DNA from: Euphorbia lathyris
Taxonomy: Eukaryota; Streptophyta; Magnoliopsida; Malpighiales; Euphorbiaceae
Direction of reading: 5' to 3'
NCBI RefSeq assembly: GCF_963576675.1
Contig: NC_088910.1
Span: forward strand, 62,446,531-62,510,530
DNA: 64,000 bases
The notes under the pieces are model-generated. The model worked only from the letters and a program-made list of their open reading frames with translations, searched no databases and was not told the origin of the DNA. Position numbers and translations under genes: made by a program. This document shows, piece by piece, positions 21,395 through 33,944 of the stretch (the stretch's first letter is position 1; every line of letters starts with the position of its first letter).

Positions 21395-21551
21395 TCTCTA
21401 AAGCTTAATTCTACCAGAAATATATTAATACAAAAAACTTTGGTTAATAATATTGGTAGTTAATGTCATTGAGTTATAACTAAGCAATGGATTAGCTATA
21501 AGGTGAGATATGACAGATCCTTGTGTAGAGATGAAACTCATCCATGAAACC
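21395..21551. repeat. Right copy of the duplicated host flank
   Basis: Same sequence as 1-90, with 67 extra bases in the middle. Here the sequence continues after 'catccatgaaacc' into 'tgtcgtggcatgaccg', which probably represents the undisturbed locus. Confidence 0.8.
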
Positions 21552-21720
21552 TGTCGTGGCATGACCGTGCTTGTCTTAACTTTAACCTGTGCAATTTTTA
21601 ATATCATTCTTACCGCAATTGTGACATATTTGTTAGATCTAATTGTTATCTCTTAATCTGTTTGTTAGTAATAGAATTCATACTTCAAAAATTGAGTTAC
21701 TCATTTCAACTTTATTTAAA

Positions 21721-22064
21721 GGGATAAGGTACCAAAATAGGCCTATGATTTTTGGAAAAGTATCAATTTAGGCTCCACGTACAAAATAGTACTAATATAG
21801 GCTTAACGTTTAAAAAAGGTATCAATTTAGGCATCGAGAATGGATTTGACATATCATTCCTATTACTCCGTTAAGTTCTAATTTCGCTCTCTACGTACAA
21901 TTGACAGAACTTAACAGAGTAATATCAATGACGTGTCTCGTTCCGTTATCGATGCCTAAATTAGTATCTTTTTTAAACGTTAAGCCTATATTGGTATTAT
22001 TTTGTACTAGAGCCTAAATTGATACTTTTCCAAAAACCATAAGCATATTTCGGTACATTATTCC
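21721..22064. mobile_element. Mutator-type foldback MITE
   Basis: The 344-bp element starts GGGATAAGGTACC and ends with its imperfect complement (GGTACATTATTCC). The arms, over 60 bp long, include 'ttggaaaagtatcaattta'. It is flanked by the perfect 9-bp duplication TTATTTAAA (21712-21720 and 22065-22073), the size typical of Mutator-like elements. There is no coding capacity. Confidence 0.88.
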
Positions 22065-22339
22065 TTATTTAAATAGTGATCGTGTGCCTTTTAGTTCCAA
22101 TATATCCGATATGCTTATCACTTTATTAATTTTGTGATTGGTGCACTTGTCATTAGTGTATTTGACTCGCAACAAAGCATTTCACTCGTGAAATATTTGG
22201 GTTCATGTTCTAGGACCTCTTGCTCCTTTTTCTATTTCAGCTTTTTAGGTTCATTTGCATATTTTTTACCTTTTTTTTTTTTGTATAGAAGCTCTTATGC
22301 TTCTTCCCTTGTTTGATGGAATTGTTTCCATTTGAGTGT

Positions 22340-22640
22340 TCCCAAGCATAATATGCCTCGGCTCTGATCTTTATCGATGAGAGACGATCCTCCTCAATGT
22401 TCAAATTGGCGAAAAAAAATCATCAAAAGTTTTGGTAATTTCAAGGGAGTTAGGTGCATCTTCATATCCCATCAATTGTTAGGTAAAGAACGAATAACAA
22501 CTTGGACCTTCTACTCATCAGTAGACTTTTGATCAACATCGTTAAGCTCATTGGTCATATTAAAAAAAAAATATGCTTCATAGTATGATCAAGATGATTC
22601 TTGTAAGTATCGAATTTGATCGTTAAAAATAGAGCTTTGT
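22340..22640 (-). pseudogene. Decayed antisense copia-type gag fragment
   Basis: The minus strand gives Gag-like pieces: 'NMTNELNDVDQKSTDE', then 'VQVVIRSLPNN', then 'LNIEEDRLSSIKIRAEA', in the order seen in UBN2-type Gag. Stops interrupt it. Region 22065-22340 shows nothing recognised. Confidence 0.5.
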
Positions 22641-22954
22641 TAGAGACGCGTCTTTGAACTTGTACTTCGAAGCAATCCATAGATTCTTTATATTCTAATG
22701 CTTATAAAGTTGCTTAGTGAGGTCGTCATCAAACTGACGAAGATATGATCTTTAGAATTATTTTCTTCTAGGCCAAATAGGCCTTTCGAGCCCTTCTATG
22801 TTGAGCTGTAGGTCTCTCTTTAGGTTGATTCATAACTTTCTCCAAAGGATGATAGAGATCCTTGCTTCTCATTATTTGCAAAATTGGTCTACGATTGTGA
22901 TCCCACTATTACTGCAAACAACTAAGAGATCAAAACAAGGATAACTCATCCAAA

Positions 22955-23215
22955 AGTGGTCAGTTTGGGGGAGAGCCACGTGAAAATCCCAATGAGCATC
23001 TTGACAATTTCTTAATGTATAACAATATAATAAGACTAAATAGGGGTATCAGTTGATGTCGTTTGCCTCAAGCCATTCTTGTTCTCCTTGACAAGGCAAA
23101 CATTGGAGTGGCTCAAATCCTCGAGGGCTAGCTAAACACAATATGGGAAGAATTGGAGAAAAAGTTTCTTTATTGCTACTTTCCTTCATCAAAGACGGTA
23201 TTGTAGATCCTAATT
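22955..23215 (+). pseudogene. Ty3/gypsy gag fragment
   Basis: The plus strand reads FGGEPRENPNEHLDNFL and, after a break, 'IWEELEKKFLYCYFP', matching the capsid region of gypsy (Athila/Tat-like) Gag: a P-x-E-x-P-x-x-H-L start and a TWEEL-x-x-K-F-x-x-x-Y-FP end. It is short and interrupted by stops. Confidence 0.6.
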
Positions 23216-23504
23216 AAAATATGTGCTACGTGAATTTTTAGTAATTTAATTGTATCTTATTGATTTGTGAGTTAAATTCGCAAAAGAACAAGACATCTTC
23301 TTTAAAACTCTTATTCTTAAACCATCTCTAACTCACTTCCTCATCTTTACTACCTTATAAATTGTATTTTCCTCATTTCATCTCTTTGTTTTAGTCTTGC
23401 TATAGTGAATTTGCTCCATCCCATTTTCATATTTCTTCAAAAAGAAAAAATATGATAATATACGATGATATATGAATTTTTTTTTTATTCAACATCATAT
23501 TTGA

Positions 23505-23893
23505 TGATATGGTAAATAATATCGGATGAGCCTCCGAAAAGCCCATAACTTACTCTTTGGACCGGCTCATTTAGGATCCCCGAAAGGTTCCAGTTACGAA
23601 ATGAGGTTTCGAACCTCATAAACACGCTAAGCTCAATTAGAGAGAGAATTTAGGTTCTAGACTAATATGATGATGACACGTGTACATGAGTGGAAGCTCG
23701 AATTACTGTAAATAGAGCTCAACACGTGGAGAGAGGTACACATTATTTCTATACTCTACAACTAATAGTTTCCATCTTAAGTCCTTTATTCACATATTGA
23801 CTTAAGCTTCGGAGAGGGTTCACCGGTCACCGGCTCCTTATCTAACAGTGTTCTGTTTTACAGGTCTTAAGGCGTAGTTATTTGATATTACGA
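23505..23893 (+). repeat. 5' LTR of the second Tat-type element
   Basis: Starts TGATATGGTAAATAATATCGG and ends about 'gatattacga'. It matches 32836-33225 with scattered substitutions. Confidence 0.88.
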
Positions 23894-24073
23894 CATCATT
23901 TGGTGAGGTGAACATGGAACGTTACTCGTTTCAGAATGGTTTATGTTCAATCTTCTATAATCCATCTAGTGGTGGAGGCTTTGCTTCAACCAGCAAACGT
24001 CCAGGTTGTTCAACCTGCAGTCAGTTAGAGAGTAGAGGATATCCCAAGTTCTTTTGCTGTTCTTCCTAGGGGA

Positions 24074-25720
24074 TTGGTGGATGTTAGTAATCATCCGATT
24101 ACACCTTTGTTTGTGATGCCATCTTTGGATCAGCAAATAGAGGCATGTCTGGAATTTATGGATCCTCAACAGAGGAGTTTTATGGATGGACTCACGAAGC
24201 AACTCATATATAATATGGGCTCAGTTCAAGAGTCGATGAATATGTTGAGAGCTAAGCATGCTTCACAAATGGAGGCAATGAGGTTGGAGTTGTTGGAAGC
24301 AAGAAGAGCAGGAAAGAACGAGGGAGATGGAAGTTCTGTCGCGTGCACCACGGGACATCATGACATGAGAACATATCTAAGGAAGCGAGAGCTTTCAGTA
24401 GAGCATTGGCGTGAAGGGAAAAGAGGTCGATCTAAGGATAAGTCAATTAGTCCTTATCATCGGAGATATAACTCTCCTTCATCGATCAGAGTGACAAGTG
24501 AAGAGTGAGGTTTGAGGTCTCTATGGAAATAATGATATTCTCGTAAAGATTCTCCCGAAGAAAGAAGGCAAGGCAATCCTCGAAGAAGAGGTCGGGAAGA
24601 ATCTAAATCTCTTGGTAATCGAAGGTCTGCCGTGCCGAAGTAGGCTTCAAGAGAGCTATCATTAAAAGAAGAAATGTTGAATCTATTGAGAGGAGAGTTG
24701 AAGCAAGCAATGAAGGATGAGGGTTTAGTATCCAAAGGAGTGGTGGCAATGGAGACCGAGACTCCTTTGAGCACAGATATCATGGGCCAACCCATGCCTA
24801 GGGGATTTAAATATCCGGTTTTGAAGGATTACAATAGGATGATAGATCCTACTTTGCATGTAAATAACTTTCAAAGAGCACTTCAGACTACTATGGCTAT
24901 AGACGTTGTAATGTGTAGACTCTTTTCTACAACTCTTCGAGATTCAGCAGCTTACTGGTATGATCAGCTTTTACGAGGATCTATTCGGTCTTTTAAGCAA
25001 ATGTCTCAAGAATTTTGTGATCACTTTATCACATCCATTCCTGAGAGCAAAACCATGCAAGATTTGAATTATTTGGTTCAAGAGCCGAATGAGTCATTGA
25101 AGGAATGGGTAGAAAGGTTCTGAAGGTGGCAATTCAAATTAAAAGTCTCAATGTGGTTGGAGCAGTTGAGGCGATGGTCGGGAATTGCCGTCGTAAAGAT
25201 TTGTCAAAGGATTTAACCACCAAAAGACCTCACACATTCCCAAATCTCATGAGAAGAGCTAGAGATTTATTTAAGTGGGATGGTCATCGTCTGGATCCTT
25301 TGCTGAAGGACAGGTTGAGTTCGGTTCATCAACCGAAGGAAGGAAGAGGCGACATGGGCAGGGAAGAAAGTAAGAAGGCCAAAGAGCATGTCGATCGCAA
25401 CTACATTCCCTTAAATGCCCCTAAAAAGGAAGTTTTGTATTGGGTGGAAAGTAACAGAAAGCATATTAGTATACTCCTAAGCTTAAGTCATCTGGACGAA
25501 GGCACAATGGCTTACTTTGTGAATTTCATAAAAGTGAAGGGCATGATACTGAAGATTGTAGGTAGTTGGCAGCTGAGTTGAATAAGATGGCGGAGGAGGG
25601 AAAACTGGATAGGTTTCTCAAAAATGCTATCAGAACCAAAGAGCCGAAGGAGAAGCAATTGAATGATTGTCCTCCAAAGGGGGTGATCAATATGATCGCT
25701 GGAGGAACTAGGGTGGATCA
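24074..25720 (+). pseudogene. gag: Gag of the second Tat-type element, broken
   Basis: Pieces in one frame from 24074 to 25130 and then shifted frames make up a Gag. The N-terminal part is a basic coiled region. The capsid is clear at 24780-25125 (PMPRGFKYPVLKDYNRMIDP, 'DSAAYWYDQLL', 'NESLKEWVERF'). A stop at 24506, another after WVERF and further breaks follow. The usual C-terminal Cys/His motif (LCEFHKSEGHDTEDC) is readable at about 25510-25560 in another frame. There is a single capsid module here, unlike the first element. Confidence 0.75.
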
Positions 25721-25772
25721 CTCTGCAAAGCGCTGAAGGGTAGAAAAAGGAAAATGAGAGATTGTTGACTCA

Positions 25773-26110
25773 ATGGCAGATTTCTCTTTTGGAAATTTTA
25801 CTCGACAGGCACATAACGATGCCTTGGTGATTGAGGCCATTGTTGAAGAATTCAAAGTGCACAGAGTCTTCATCGATACAGGGAGCTCAGTAAATATTAT
25901 TGCAAGAAAGGATTTTGAGGTTTTAAATCTCGAGCATGATAGGCTTATTCCTGCCATCTCCCCATTGGTAGGAATTTTTGGTCATTTGGTGCCTTTGTTG
26001 GCAAGTGTGTATTTACAAATTTCCATTGGTGATGGCCCGGTTAAATGGAGATCAAAGGCATAATTTTTGGTTATTGATTCTGTGTTACCTTACAACATCA
26101 TCATAGGGTG
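25773..26110 (+). pseudogene. Aspartic protease of the second Tat-type element
   Basis: A 96-codon open segment carries 'VHRVFIDTGSSVNIIARKDF', the active-site DTGSS of retropepsins, after the usual 'HNDALVIEA' lead-in. A stop at 26063 and another before 'PLLAESEGALSIHHLA' interrupt it. The presence of a protease here is a useful contrast with the first element. Confidence 0.75.
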
Positions 26111-26117
26111 ACCACTC

Positions 26118-29100
26118 TTGGCTGAATCGGAAGGGGCTCTGTCAATTCATCATTTGGCATGGCAGATTCCAACTAAGAAGGGCATGGCATTTGCTCAGGG
26201 AAATCAAGTTGTGGCGCAGGAAACTTATTTGGCATCTTTAAAAATAAAGCCAACTCAGGATCCTATAATTAAGGATTGGGAGCCTGCGAAACCTGCCGGT
26301 GATTTGGAGACTGTGTGGTTGGTCGAAGGCAAATCGGTGCAAATGGCTTCGGATATTCCAGAGAAACCGAAGGTAGATATTGCCGATACTCTGAAGGTAA
26401 ATGTGAATGCTTTTGCCCGGTGTCCTGCAGATATTACGGGTGTCTCACCAGATCTGATGATGCACTCATTATCCAGGAAGGAGCTAAGTCAATAAAGCAA
26501 AGGTTGAGAAGTCATAGCCTTGAAAAACAACAAGTGATTAAAGCCAAAGTGAAAAGGCTGCTAGATTGTAAGCATATTAAGGAAGTGGTTTATGCGGAGT
26601 GGATCGCTAATGTGGTATTGGTGAAAAAAGCGAATGGGAAATGGAGGATGTATATTGACTTTACTGATTTAAATAAGCCATGTTCGAAGGATTCGTATCC
26701 TCTTCACTGCATTGATATTTTGATTGATTCAACCGCTGGAAATGTAATCTATTCACTTCTGGATGCTAGAGCTGGGTACCATCAGATTCCTATGGATCCT
26801 AAGGACCTCACGCATGTTTGCTTTCGGACTGATGAGTGAACTTATGGTTACAACGTGATGCCATTTTGGTTAAAGAATGCAGGTGCAACTTACCAGAGAC
26901 TGGTAAACAAATTTTTTGGAGATGTTATTGGGGATAAGGTGGAGGTGTACGTTGATGATATGATCGTTAAAAGTAGATCGGTGGAGGAACATGCAGCGGA
27001 TTTGGATAAATTTTTTGCTACATTACAAGAGCATAACTTGAAGCTAAACCCCAAGAAGTGTACCTTCGGCGTATCATCAAGAAAAGTTTTGGGTTTTATG
27101 ATTTCGCAGAGAGGAATCAAGGCAAATCCAGACAAAATTCAGGCGATCATCAACATGGAGGCACCTAAAAGGATCAACGATGTTCAAAAGTTGAATGGAA
27201 AGATAAATGCTTTGGGACGCTTCATCTCTTGTTCTGTAAGAAGATGTATGCCATTCTACAAAATTTTAAAGGGGATGAAGAATTTCAAGTGGACTAGTAA
27301 GTTCCAAGCATCTTTTGATAAGTTGAAAGAATTTTTAGCAACACCGCCACTTTTGAGCAGGCCCTTGCCGAACGAAACATTATATCTATATATTAGTGTT
27401 TCGGAGGAGGCAGTGGGCACGGTTCTGGCTAGAGGAGAAGGATCAGAGCAATTTCATGTTTATTATGTAAGCAGGGTTTTAAGGTCGATTGAGGTTCGGT
27501 ATCCGAAGTTGGAAAATTTAGCGTTTGGAGTGGTATTTATGGCTCAGAAGTTAATACACTATTTTTAGAGCCATTCCATTGTGGTACTAACAGATATGCC
27601 ATTTCAGAAGGTTTTGCAAAGACCCGAAGCCTCGGGGAGGATTGTCGAATGGGCTTTAAAGCTCACTGAGTTTGATATCAAGTATGAACCAAGGAAGGCT
27701 TTTAAGGCTCAAGCTTAGGCAGATTTTTTGATAGAAATACCGGAGGATACAGATTTAATTTCTGATAAAACAAAGGTTTGGGAAATTTTTGTTGATGGAA
27801 GTTCAAATAAAGATGGATCGGGAATTGGTGTTTATGTGCGAGGACCTCAAGGAATCAGGTTTCGATATGCGACTTTATTGGGTTTCGTGGCTTCTAATAA
27901 TGTGGCAGAGTACGAAGCTTTGTTGGAAGGATTGCGAATCTTGAACATTATTAAGCCAGTCAGGGCGGTTTTGAAAAGTGATTCACAATTAGTGGTCTGC
28001 TAATTAACGGAAAATTTTGAAACTCGCACTGAATCAATGAAGAAATACTTAGCATTGGTCAAAAATTTGCTGGTGGAAAGTAAGGCTGAACGCCGATGCT
28101 TAGAGGTTCAAAGAGTTCCAAGGGAAGAAAATGAGGAGGCTGATTATTTGGTGAAGCTTGCTTCGACTCCTGACAGGTCCAGGAGTTGTGCTTGTAGAAT
28201 CGAACGAATCCTTGCACCGAGCATTAATCAAGCTGAATTCATGGCCATCGATGAGTCTTCTAAATGGTACTATCCTATTCTTACTTATCTGCTTACAAGT
28301 GTTTTACCTAATGATAAGTTGGAAAGCGTAAAGATCCAAAAGAAGTCGGGAAGGTATTCGGTTGTTGAAGGCATTTTATACCGAAGGTCATTCGATCGGC
28401 CATAGTTGAAATGTATCAGATTCGATGAGGGAAAGCTCATTTTACAAGAAATTCATGAAGGAATATATGGGGCACATGAAGGAAGAGATGCTCTAGCAAG
28501 AAAGGCACAACTACATGGGTTTTATTGGCTTTAAATGGTTGCAGATGCTGCTGATTTGGTTAAAAAATGTGAGCAATGTCAACAATTTGCATCAATTGTT
28601 CAATCACCAGCGGCAGCTATGAGGGTAATTCAACCGGCATGGCCGTTTGCAACTTGGGGAATTGATATCGTCGGAGCTTTCCCAAAAGCTAAGAATCAGA
28701 AGAAATTCTTAATAGTAGCAGTCGATCATTTCACAAAATGGGTAGAGGCTGAAGCAGTAGCTTCCATCATTTCAACACAAATTATAACTTTTGTGGAAAA
28801 AATGATTTTTTGCAGGTTCGGTGTCCCTCATACTATCATGACGGACAATGGCAAATAATTTGATTGTAAGTCATTTTGGGAATTTTTCAATTCTTTGCAT
28901 ATTAAACTTCGGTTCACTTCAGTATCCGCAGAGTAATGGGATGACTGAGGTAACGAACCGAACCACTGTCCAAGGGTTGAAGAAACATTTGGGCAAGGCA
29001 AAAGGTTCATGGGTGGAAGAATTACAACATGTCCTATGGGCATATAGAAAAACTCCACGGGAAGCAACAGAAGAAACGCCTTTCTCTCTGACATATGGAG

Positions 29101-29480
29101 CTGAAGACTTCGTCCCGGTGGAAATTGGGAGTCTAAGCCCAAGAGCAACGTATCATTCCAAAGAGGATAATGAGGAAAAAATGAGGATGAAACTTGATTA
29201 CCTGGAGGAGAGAAGGGAGCAAGCGGCTATCAAAATAGCAGCTTATAAACAGAAAAGCAAGGCAATTCATGACAAACGGGTTCGGCCTAGACAATACTCT
29301 TAGGGAGATTTGGTAATGAGAAATGCCAAAGCTTCATAGTCCAGGCAAGATAAAGGAAAACTGGGAAGAAACTAGGAAGACCATTTCAGATTGAAGAATG
29401 TGTGGGTACTCATGGCTACAAGCTTTGGGAACTGAATGTAAAGTCTATTCCTGGAATGCAGTTACGTTAAGAAAGTTTTA
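26118..29480 (+). pseudogene. pol: Pol of the second Tat-type element (RT, two RNase H, integrase)
   Basis: Mostly in one frame, it shows RT (VRMYIDFTDLNKPC-type motif at 26640, 'VYVDDMIVKS' at about 26945), RNase H to about 27700, and an archaeal-type RNase H at 27775-28170 ('FVDGSSNKDGSG', 'NNVAEYEALLEGL', 'KSDSQLVV'). Integrase follows at 28440-29300 ('HEGIYGAHEG', 'CEQCQ', 'GIDIVG', 'TDNGK', 'YPQSNGMTE'). In-frame stops occur near 26837, 27567, 27717, 28001, 28402, 28534, 28856 and 29300, and a frameshift near 28910. Several stops look like C-to-T changes of CAA or CAG, the pattern left by methylation-linked deamination. Confidence 0.82.
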
Positions 29481-29779
29481 TCAGTAAAAAGATAGTTTGA
29501 TTCAGGCTTTGTTTAAATTTGCTCATCTTTGTAAGTTCAATAAATATTGTCAAATCCTACTTTTCAAGTAGTCGATTCAATAAGAATATTCTTTCTATCA
29601 ATTTTAAACATCCATAATTAGAGTTACTTAATGATTAAATTAAAAAAAGCTAATCCTATGCATGCTAAAAGGATTCTAGCAACAATCATTAAGCAAAAAA
29701 CATTCTAATTAAGGGTAATAAAATTATAAAGAGTTTGGGCAAAACAAAGATATAAATACACTTCAAAGATCACGAGGAT

Positions 29780-32480
29780 CAGGAAATTCATCGGGTAAAG
29801 GAACTTCGGGAACGTCTTCATGATCTTCTAGAGGAAATACGTTCACCTAGAAGTCGAAATCAGCATCAGGGTATATTTCACGAAGTTGACGCAAAAATCA
29901 AACTCTAAACTTCATGGATCGACTAACTGCTTAGTCTCGGGCTTGAGCAAGAACATCAAGCATATCCTGATTTAGTGTGGTAATTTTGAGAGGGCAAAAA
30001 GAGCAGTATTGAGTAACCAGTCCTCTTTGAGAAACTCAATTTTAGCACGAAATGCCGAATTAGAGTCCCTGACAAGATTAATACCCTTCTTCAGAAGCTC
30101 AGTTCATCCTTTTTTGGCATCCGTTTCCTCTTGTGCCTTAAAAAGTAGAAGTTCCAAGTTTCCACACTTTTCAGATAAGGTATTTAACTCAATATTGAGT
30201 TTGTCAACCTTATCCTGAGCAGTGTTTCTTTCCTTCAACACTTCATTATAATCTGCTTGAAGGGCTTGGAGATTGTGTAGTTGTCTTCGGACAAGTTCAT
30301 CCCTTTCCCGAACAAGCTCATTAAGATCATCTACATCTTTTGCTTTCTGCAAAGCAAGCTTTTCCCTCCTTTCGACAACAGCTTTTTCCGCCTTAGCTTC
30401 GTCCAGCTCTTTCTTCAAAAGAAAGATGTATGCGGCTTGTTTTTGGTTGATTCGATGAAGTTTGTTGTATTTTTCAGCAGTGGTCCGGTATTAGCCCACT
30501 AAGATGGTGGTAGCTGCTTGATCCTAGAAGGAGAAGAAAAGTTAAAAACTTAGAATATAAATGTAAAAAAAGAGAGAAGGAAAACAGCCGAAGGAATTAC
30601 CAAAGCTATTCTCTTCAGAACCTCTTCACAGGCAGAAAGAACGTTAATCTGCTCAAAAAGCTCTGTATTCTAGGGCATAACAGAGAGACGGGAGATGTCT
30701 CTTACTATCCCCGGAACATCAAGTGACACTTGGTTATCAAAGAGTTTCTCCCAAAGCTGCAAAAATTTGATTTTTTTTTTATAAAATATAGAAAAAGATT
30801 AAACAAGCAAAGGAAGTAAAAAGAGGGGGTAGCTTACCTCAGGTCGATCATATTGATAGAATTCGAAAAGTTCGTTCAAATCAACAGTATCAGTAATCTG
30901 ATTCACTGTTTGGTAATTCACCCCTTTCAAGGATTTTCTTCTCTTAGCAGAAGGTTCGTCAGCAGAGATTGAAATTGCCCTTTTGGATGGCTTCGTTATT
31001 ATGCCTTCTAGAATGGCACTTTGTTCCATTTCTCTTTCAGTGAAACGCTCCAGCCGAACGGATTTTTCGGTATCAGATACATCAGAGTCAGTATCTGAAA
31101 GAATACCTTCATCAAAAGCAGGCTCTAGAGCTCTAGAAGAAGAGCAAAGTTTTTCTTCGAAAGTTGGGTTTGGGGTTTCGAAGGTTGAAGATTGACCTTC
31201 GAAAAAGGAGCAATCAAGCTTGAACTTTCGGGAAGTTGAGTAGAAGCCCCGAGTTCCATTCCTGTTTCAACCTCCAAAATTATAGGAGTAGCATCAAAAG
31301 GAGCAAAAGATGGAGGAGTGTCATTTGGGTATTACTTCTGGTAGGTGGAGTTGAAAAATCCACGGATAACAATCTCCGGAGTAGTGGGTTTTGGAACCGA
31401 AGGAGGGGCAGGCTTCGGAAGAGAAGGTTTCTTCATTTTATTGGCAGGAGCAGCTTCGGCCGCCTTCGCTGGTTTGGTCTTTGCAGTTTGTGAAGGAGTT
31501 CTTTTAGAGGTAGGAATAGTTGCATTCAAATTCAGAGGTTCATTCTCGGTGGCAGGTGGTAGATTTTTCTTTGTAGCTTCTTCTCGTTTTTGCGCCTTCC
31601 TCATTCGATCTAATATGGTCGCACGAGTAGACATGGTCAGAATGACCTACAAAATAAAAAGTAAAAGGAGAATTAAGAATTAAATTGAGAAGATCACCTT
31701 CGGCGTCAATAAACATTTGAGTTTTGGGGTAGATAATTCCGAATCACCGAGAGTAAAAACAAGTTCGGCCTCGGGTCTGAAGGACTCTCAACATCTCTTT
31801 ATAGTTCCAATCATATTTGTAGTCTTCAATAAGAGAGCAAGAATCTTCTTCAGCAGCAGACAAAGGCCATTCGGGTTTCCAGGATGTAGAAGAGGTTGGG
31901 TTGGCATTCCATTTGGTGGAGAAAGGGTATCCGCAGACGGCGTAGGAGTTTCAGTTGAGGTCTAAACCATTGGGTTCAATACAAAACCATTTTGATTTGA
32001 AATCCTTATGGGTCAGAACCTTGTCTTTAATGAAGCCACATCGTCTGGTATGATATTTCCACCATATCATATCGTCATTTCCCTTTTTTATGGGTTTCTA
32101 GTAAAAACGAGAAAGAGAACCAGTAAGCTCTAAACCTATATCAAGACAAACTTCATTGAAACTTAACAGCTCCAGCAAAGCATTCGGAGTAATTTGACAG
32201 GGGCTAAGATTAAACTCATTGAGCACAGAAACCACACCGTCGGCCAGAGGAAAGGTCATTTCCCATTCTAAAAATTGGGGAAAAATGCCTAATTTCAAAG
32301 AAGAAGGGGGAAGATTGGCTCTCTCATTTGGAGACGGGAGAGATAAAGTCATGGTATTTAACCATTCGTACTGTTCCTTCAAATTCGTTAAATCTTTTTC
32401 AGTAAGAATGGATGGTTGGTCAGGAACCCTAGGGTTTAATTTCTTGGTTTTCTTAGGAATCTCAGGAATTTTTTTCATCT
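29780..32480 (-). pseudogene. Antisense multi-exon gene in the second Tat-type element, decayed
   Basis: Minus-strand exons are recognisable but damaged. The first (32478-32098) includes 'LKLGIFPQFLEWEMTFPLAD' and 'FNLSPCQITPNALLELLSF', resembling the family named 'putative gypsy-type transposon' (Transposase_28). The frame continues past a TAG at 32098-32100 into 'KPIKKGNDDMIWWKYHTRR'. Pro/Lys-rich segments lie at 31634-31330 and a 'SAKRRKSLKGV' segment at 31029-30840, ending at a donor CCTGAG/GTAAGC. A long charged coiled coil lies at 30418-30104. This is the normal layout of antisense proteins in plant Tat elements. The function of the family is unknown. Confidence 0.6.
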
Positions 32481-32835
32481 ATTTCTTCTATGGGGGGGGG
32501 TATTCGGAGGAAGAAGTAAGGTGTTAGGTTCACAAATCTTTTTCGTAACATCTTTAGGTGCCATGGAAACAAAGGAAGAAGAAGAGAACTTACAGTTGAA
32601 TCGAAGAAGTTGAAGAGGCGAGCTTTTTCTTTCTAAAAATGATAAGCGGAGAGTTCTTGTCAAGGCGTCTATTCAGTATTCGTAAGAAGGGTAAGGTAAC
32701 GGTAGTAATGATGACAAAGGGCCAGGTTTGTCTTCTTTCAACACAGGTGACGTAAGCAGAATGGTGTATTAATGACAGATCAGTAAAGTAAATCCTAAAG
32801 GATGTATTCAAAATAAGTTTTGGGAGGGGGACTCC

Positions 32836-33225
32836 TGATATGGTAAATAATATCGGATGGGCCTCCGAAAAGCCTATAACTTACGCTTTGGGTTGACTCA
32901 TTTACAGTCCCCGAAAGGGTCCAGTTACGAAATGAGGTTTCAGACCTCATAAACACGATAAGCTCAATTAGATAGGGAATTTAGGTTCCAGACTAATATG
33001 ATGCTGACACTTGTACATGAGTGGAAGCCTGAATTACTATAAATAGAGGCTCAGCACGTGGAGAAAGGTACACATTATTTCTATACTCTACAATGAATAG
33101 ATTCCATCATAAGTCCTTTATTCACATATTGCCTTAAGTTTCAGAGAGGGTTCGCCGATCACCGACTCCCTATCTGACAGTGTTCTGTTTTACAGGTCTT
33201 AAGGCGTGGTGATTTGATATTACGA
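32836..33225 (+). repeat. 3' LTR of the second Tat-type element
   Basis: Starts TGATATGG directly after a purine tract (GGGAGGGGGACTCC) and ends at 'gatattacga', followed by an A run. It keeps an intact 'ctataaatag' TATA motif. Confidence 0.88.
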
Positions 33226-33870
33226 AAAAAAATTGTATATATTATTATAATACATTCAGTTTGATACTGGTTAGAGAGCCAACCAACAACAAATCTCATT
33301 CGCAACATCAATTTAATATTTAGCTTAATTATTATTTCGTTACTTCAAATGAAAAATCTGATATTTTCTTTTAAAGTTTGTATCAAATTAATTATAATTT
33401 AGTTTTTTTTTTTTTGAATTTATCATGATATTTTATATATAGCTCTAAAATTAACATTTGCAGGCAATTTATTCAAATATATTGTATTAGTTTGATTAAT
33501 TAATGAATGATATCATTGAAAAACGTGGATGCAAATAAGGGATTTAGGCATTTATGATGAGTTTGGCTAAATCTAAATGATCGGTCTTACATAAATATCT
33601 TGAATGACTTGACATGGAATTGGTTGTTAATAGTCCCCATTCCAATATTGATATAAAAACAATCCTAATTATCTTTTGCACTTCCTAATCTATATATAGT
33701 ATTAAGATGAAATTGAGGCATACAAGATGTCACATTGTTTTCATCTTCAAAATAGTAATTAATTCATTAATGGACCAAATCTTTAATGTAATGGGTTTAC
33801 GATTTCCATGCTTCTTATTTTCACACGTTTTTCATTATTCCAAAGTACTCATCTATAAATTGAAATTCAA

Positions 33871-33944
<74 letters not shown>

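Larger units (their letters stand above)
23505..33225 (+). mobile_element. Second Tat-type Ty3/gypsy element, decayed
   Basis: Two LTRs of about 390 bp bound gag, protease, RT, RNase H, a second RNase H and integrase in that order, then a 3 kb segment with an antisense gene and a purine-rich tract (GGGAGGGGG) before the 3' LTR. The domain order and dual RNase H put it in the Tat group. Many nonsense changes show it is inactive. The 5' LTR TATA motif has decayed (ctgtaaatag, 23706-23715) while the 3' LTR keeps ctataaatag (33037-33046). No target-site duplication is clear. Confidence 0.88.

Noticed and set aside
23505..33225. Integrated pararetrovirus
   Set aside because: It has paired LTRs, integrase and dual RNase H, so it is a Ty3/gypsy element. 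There is no movement-protein-like region.
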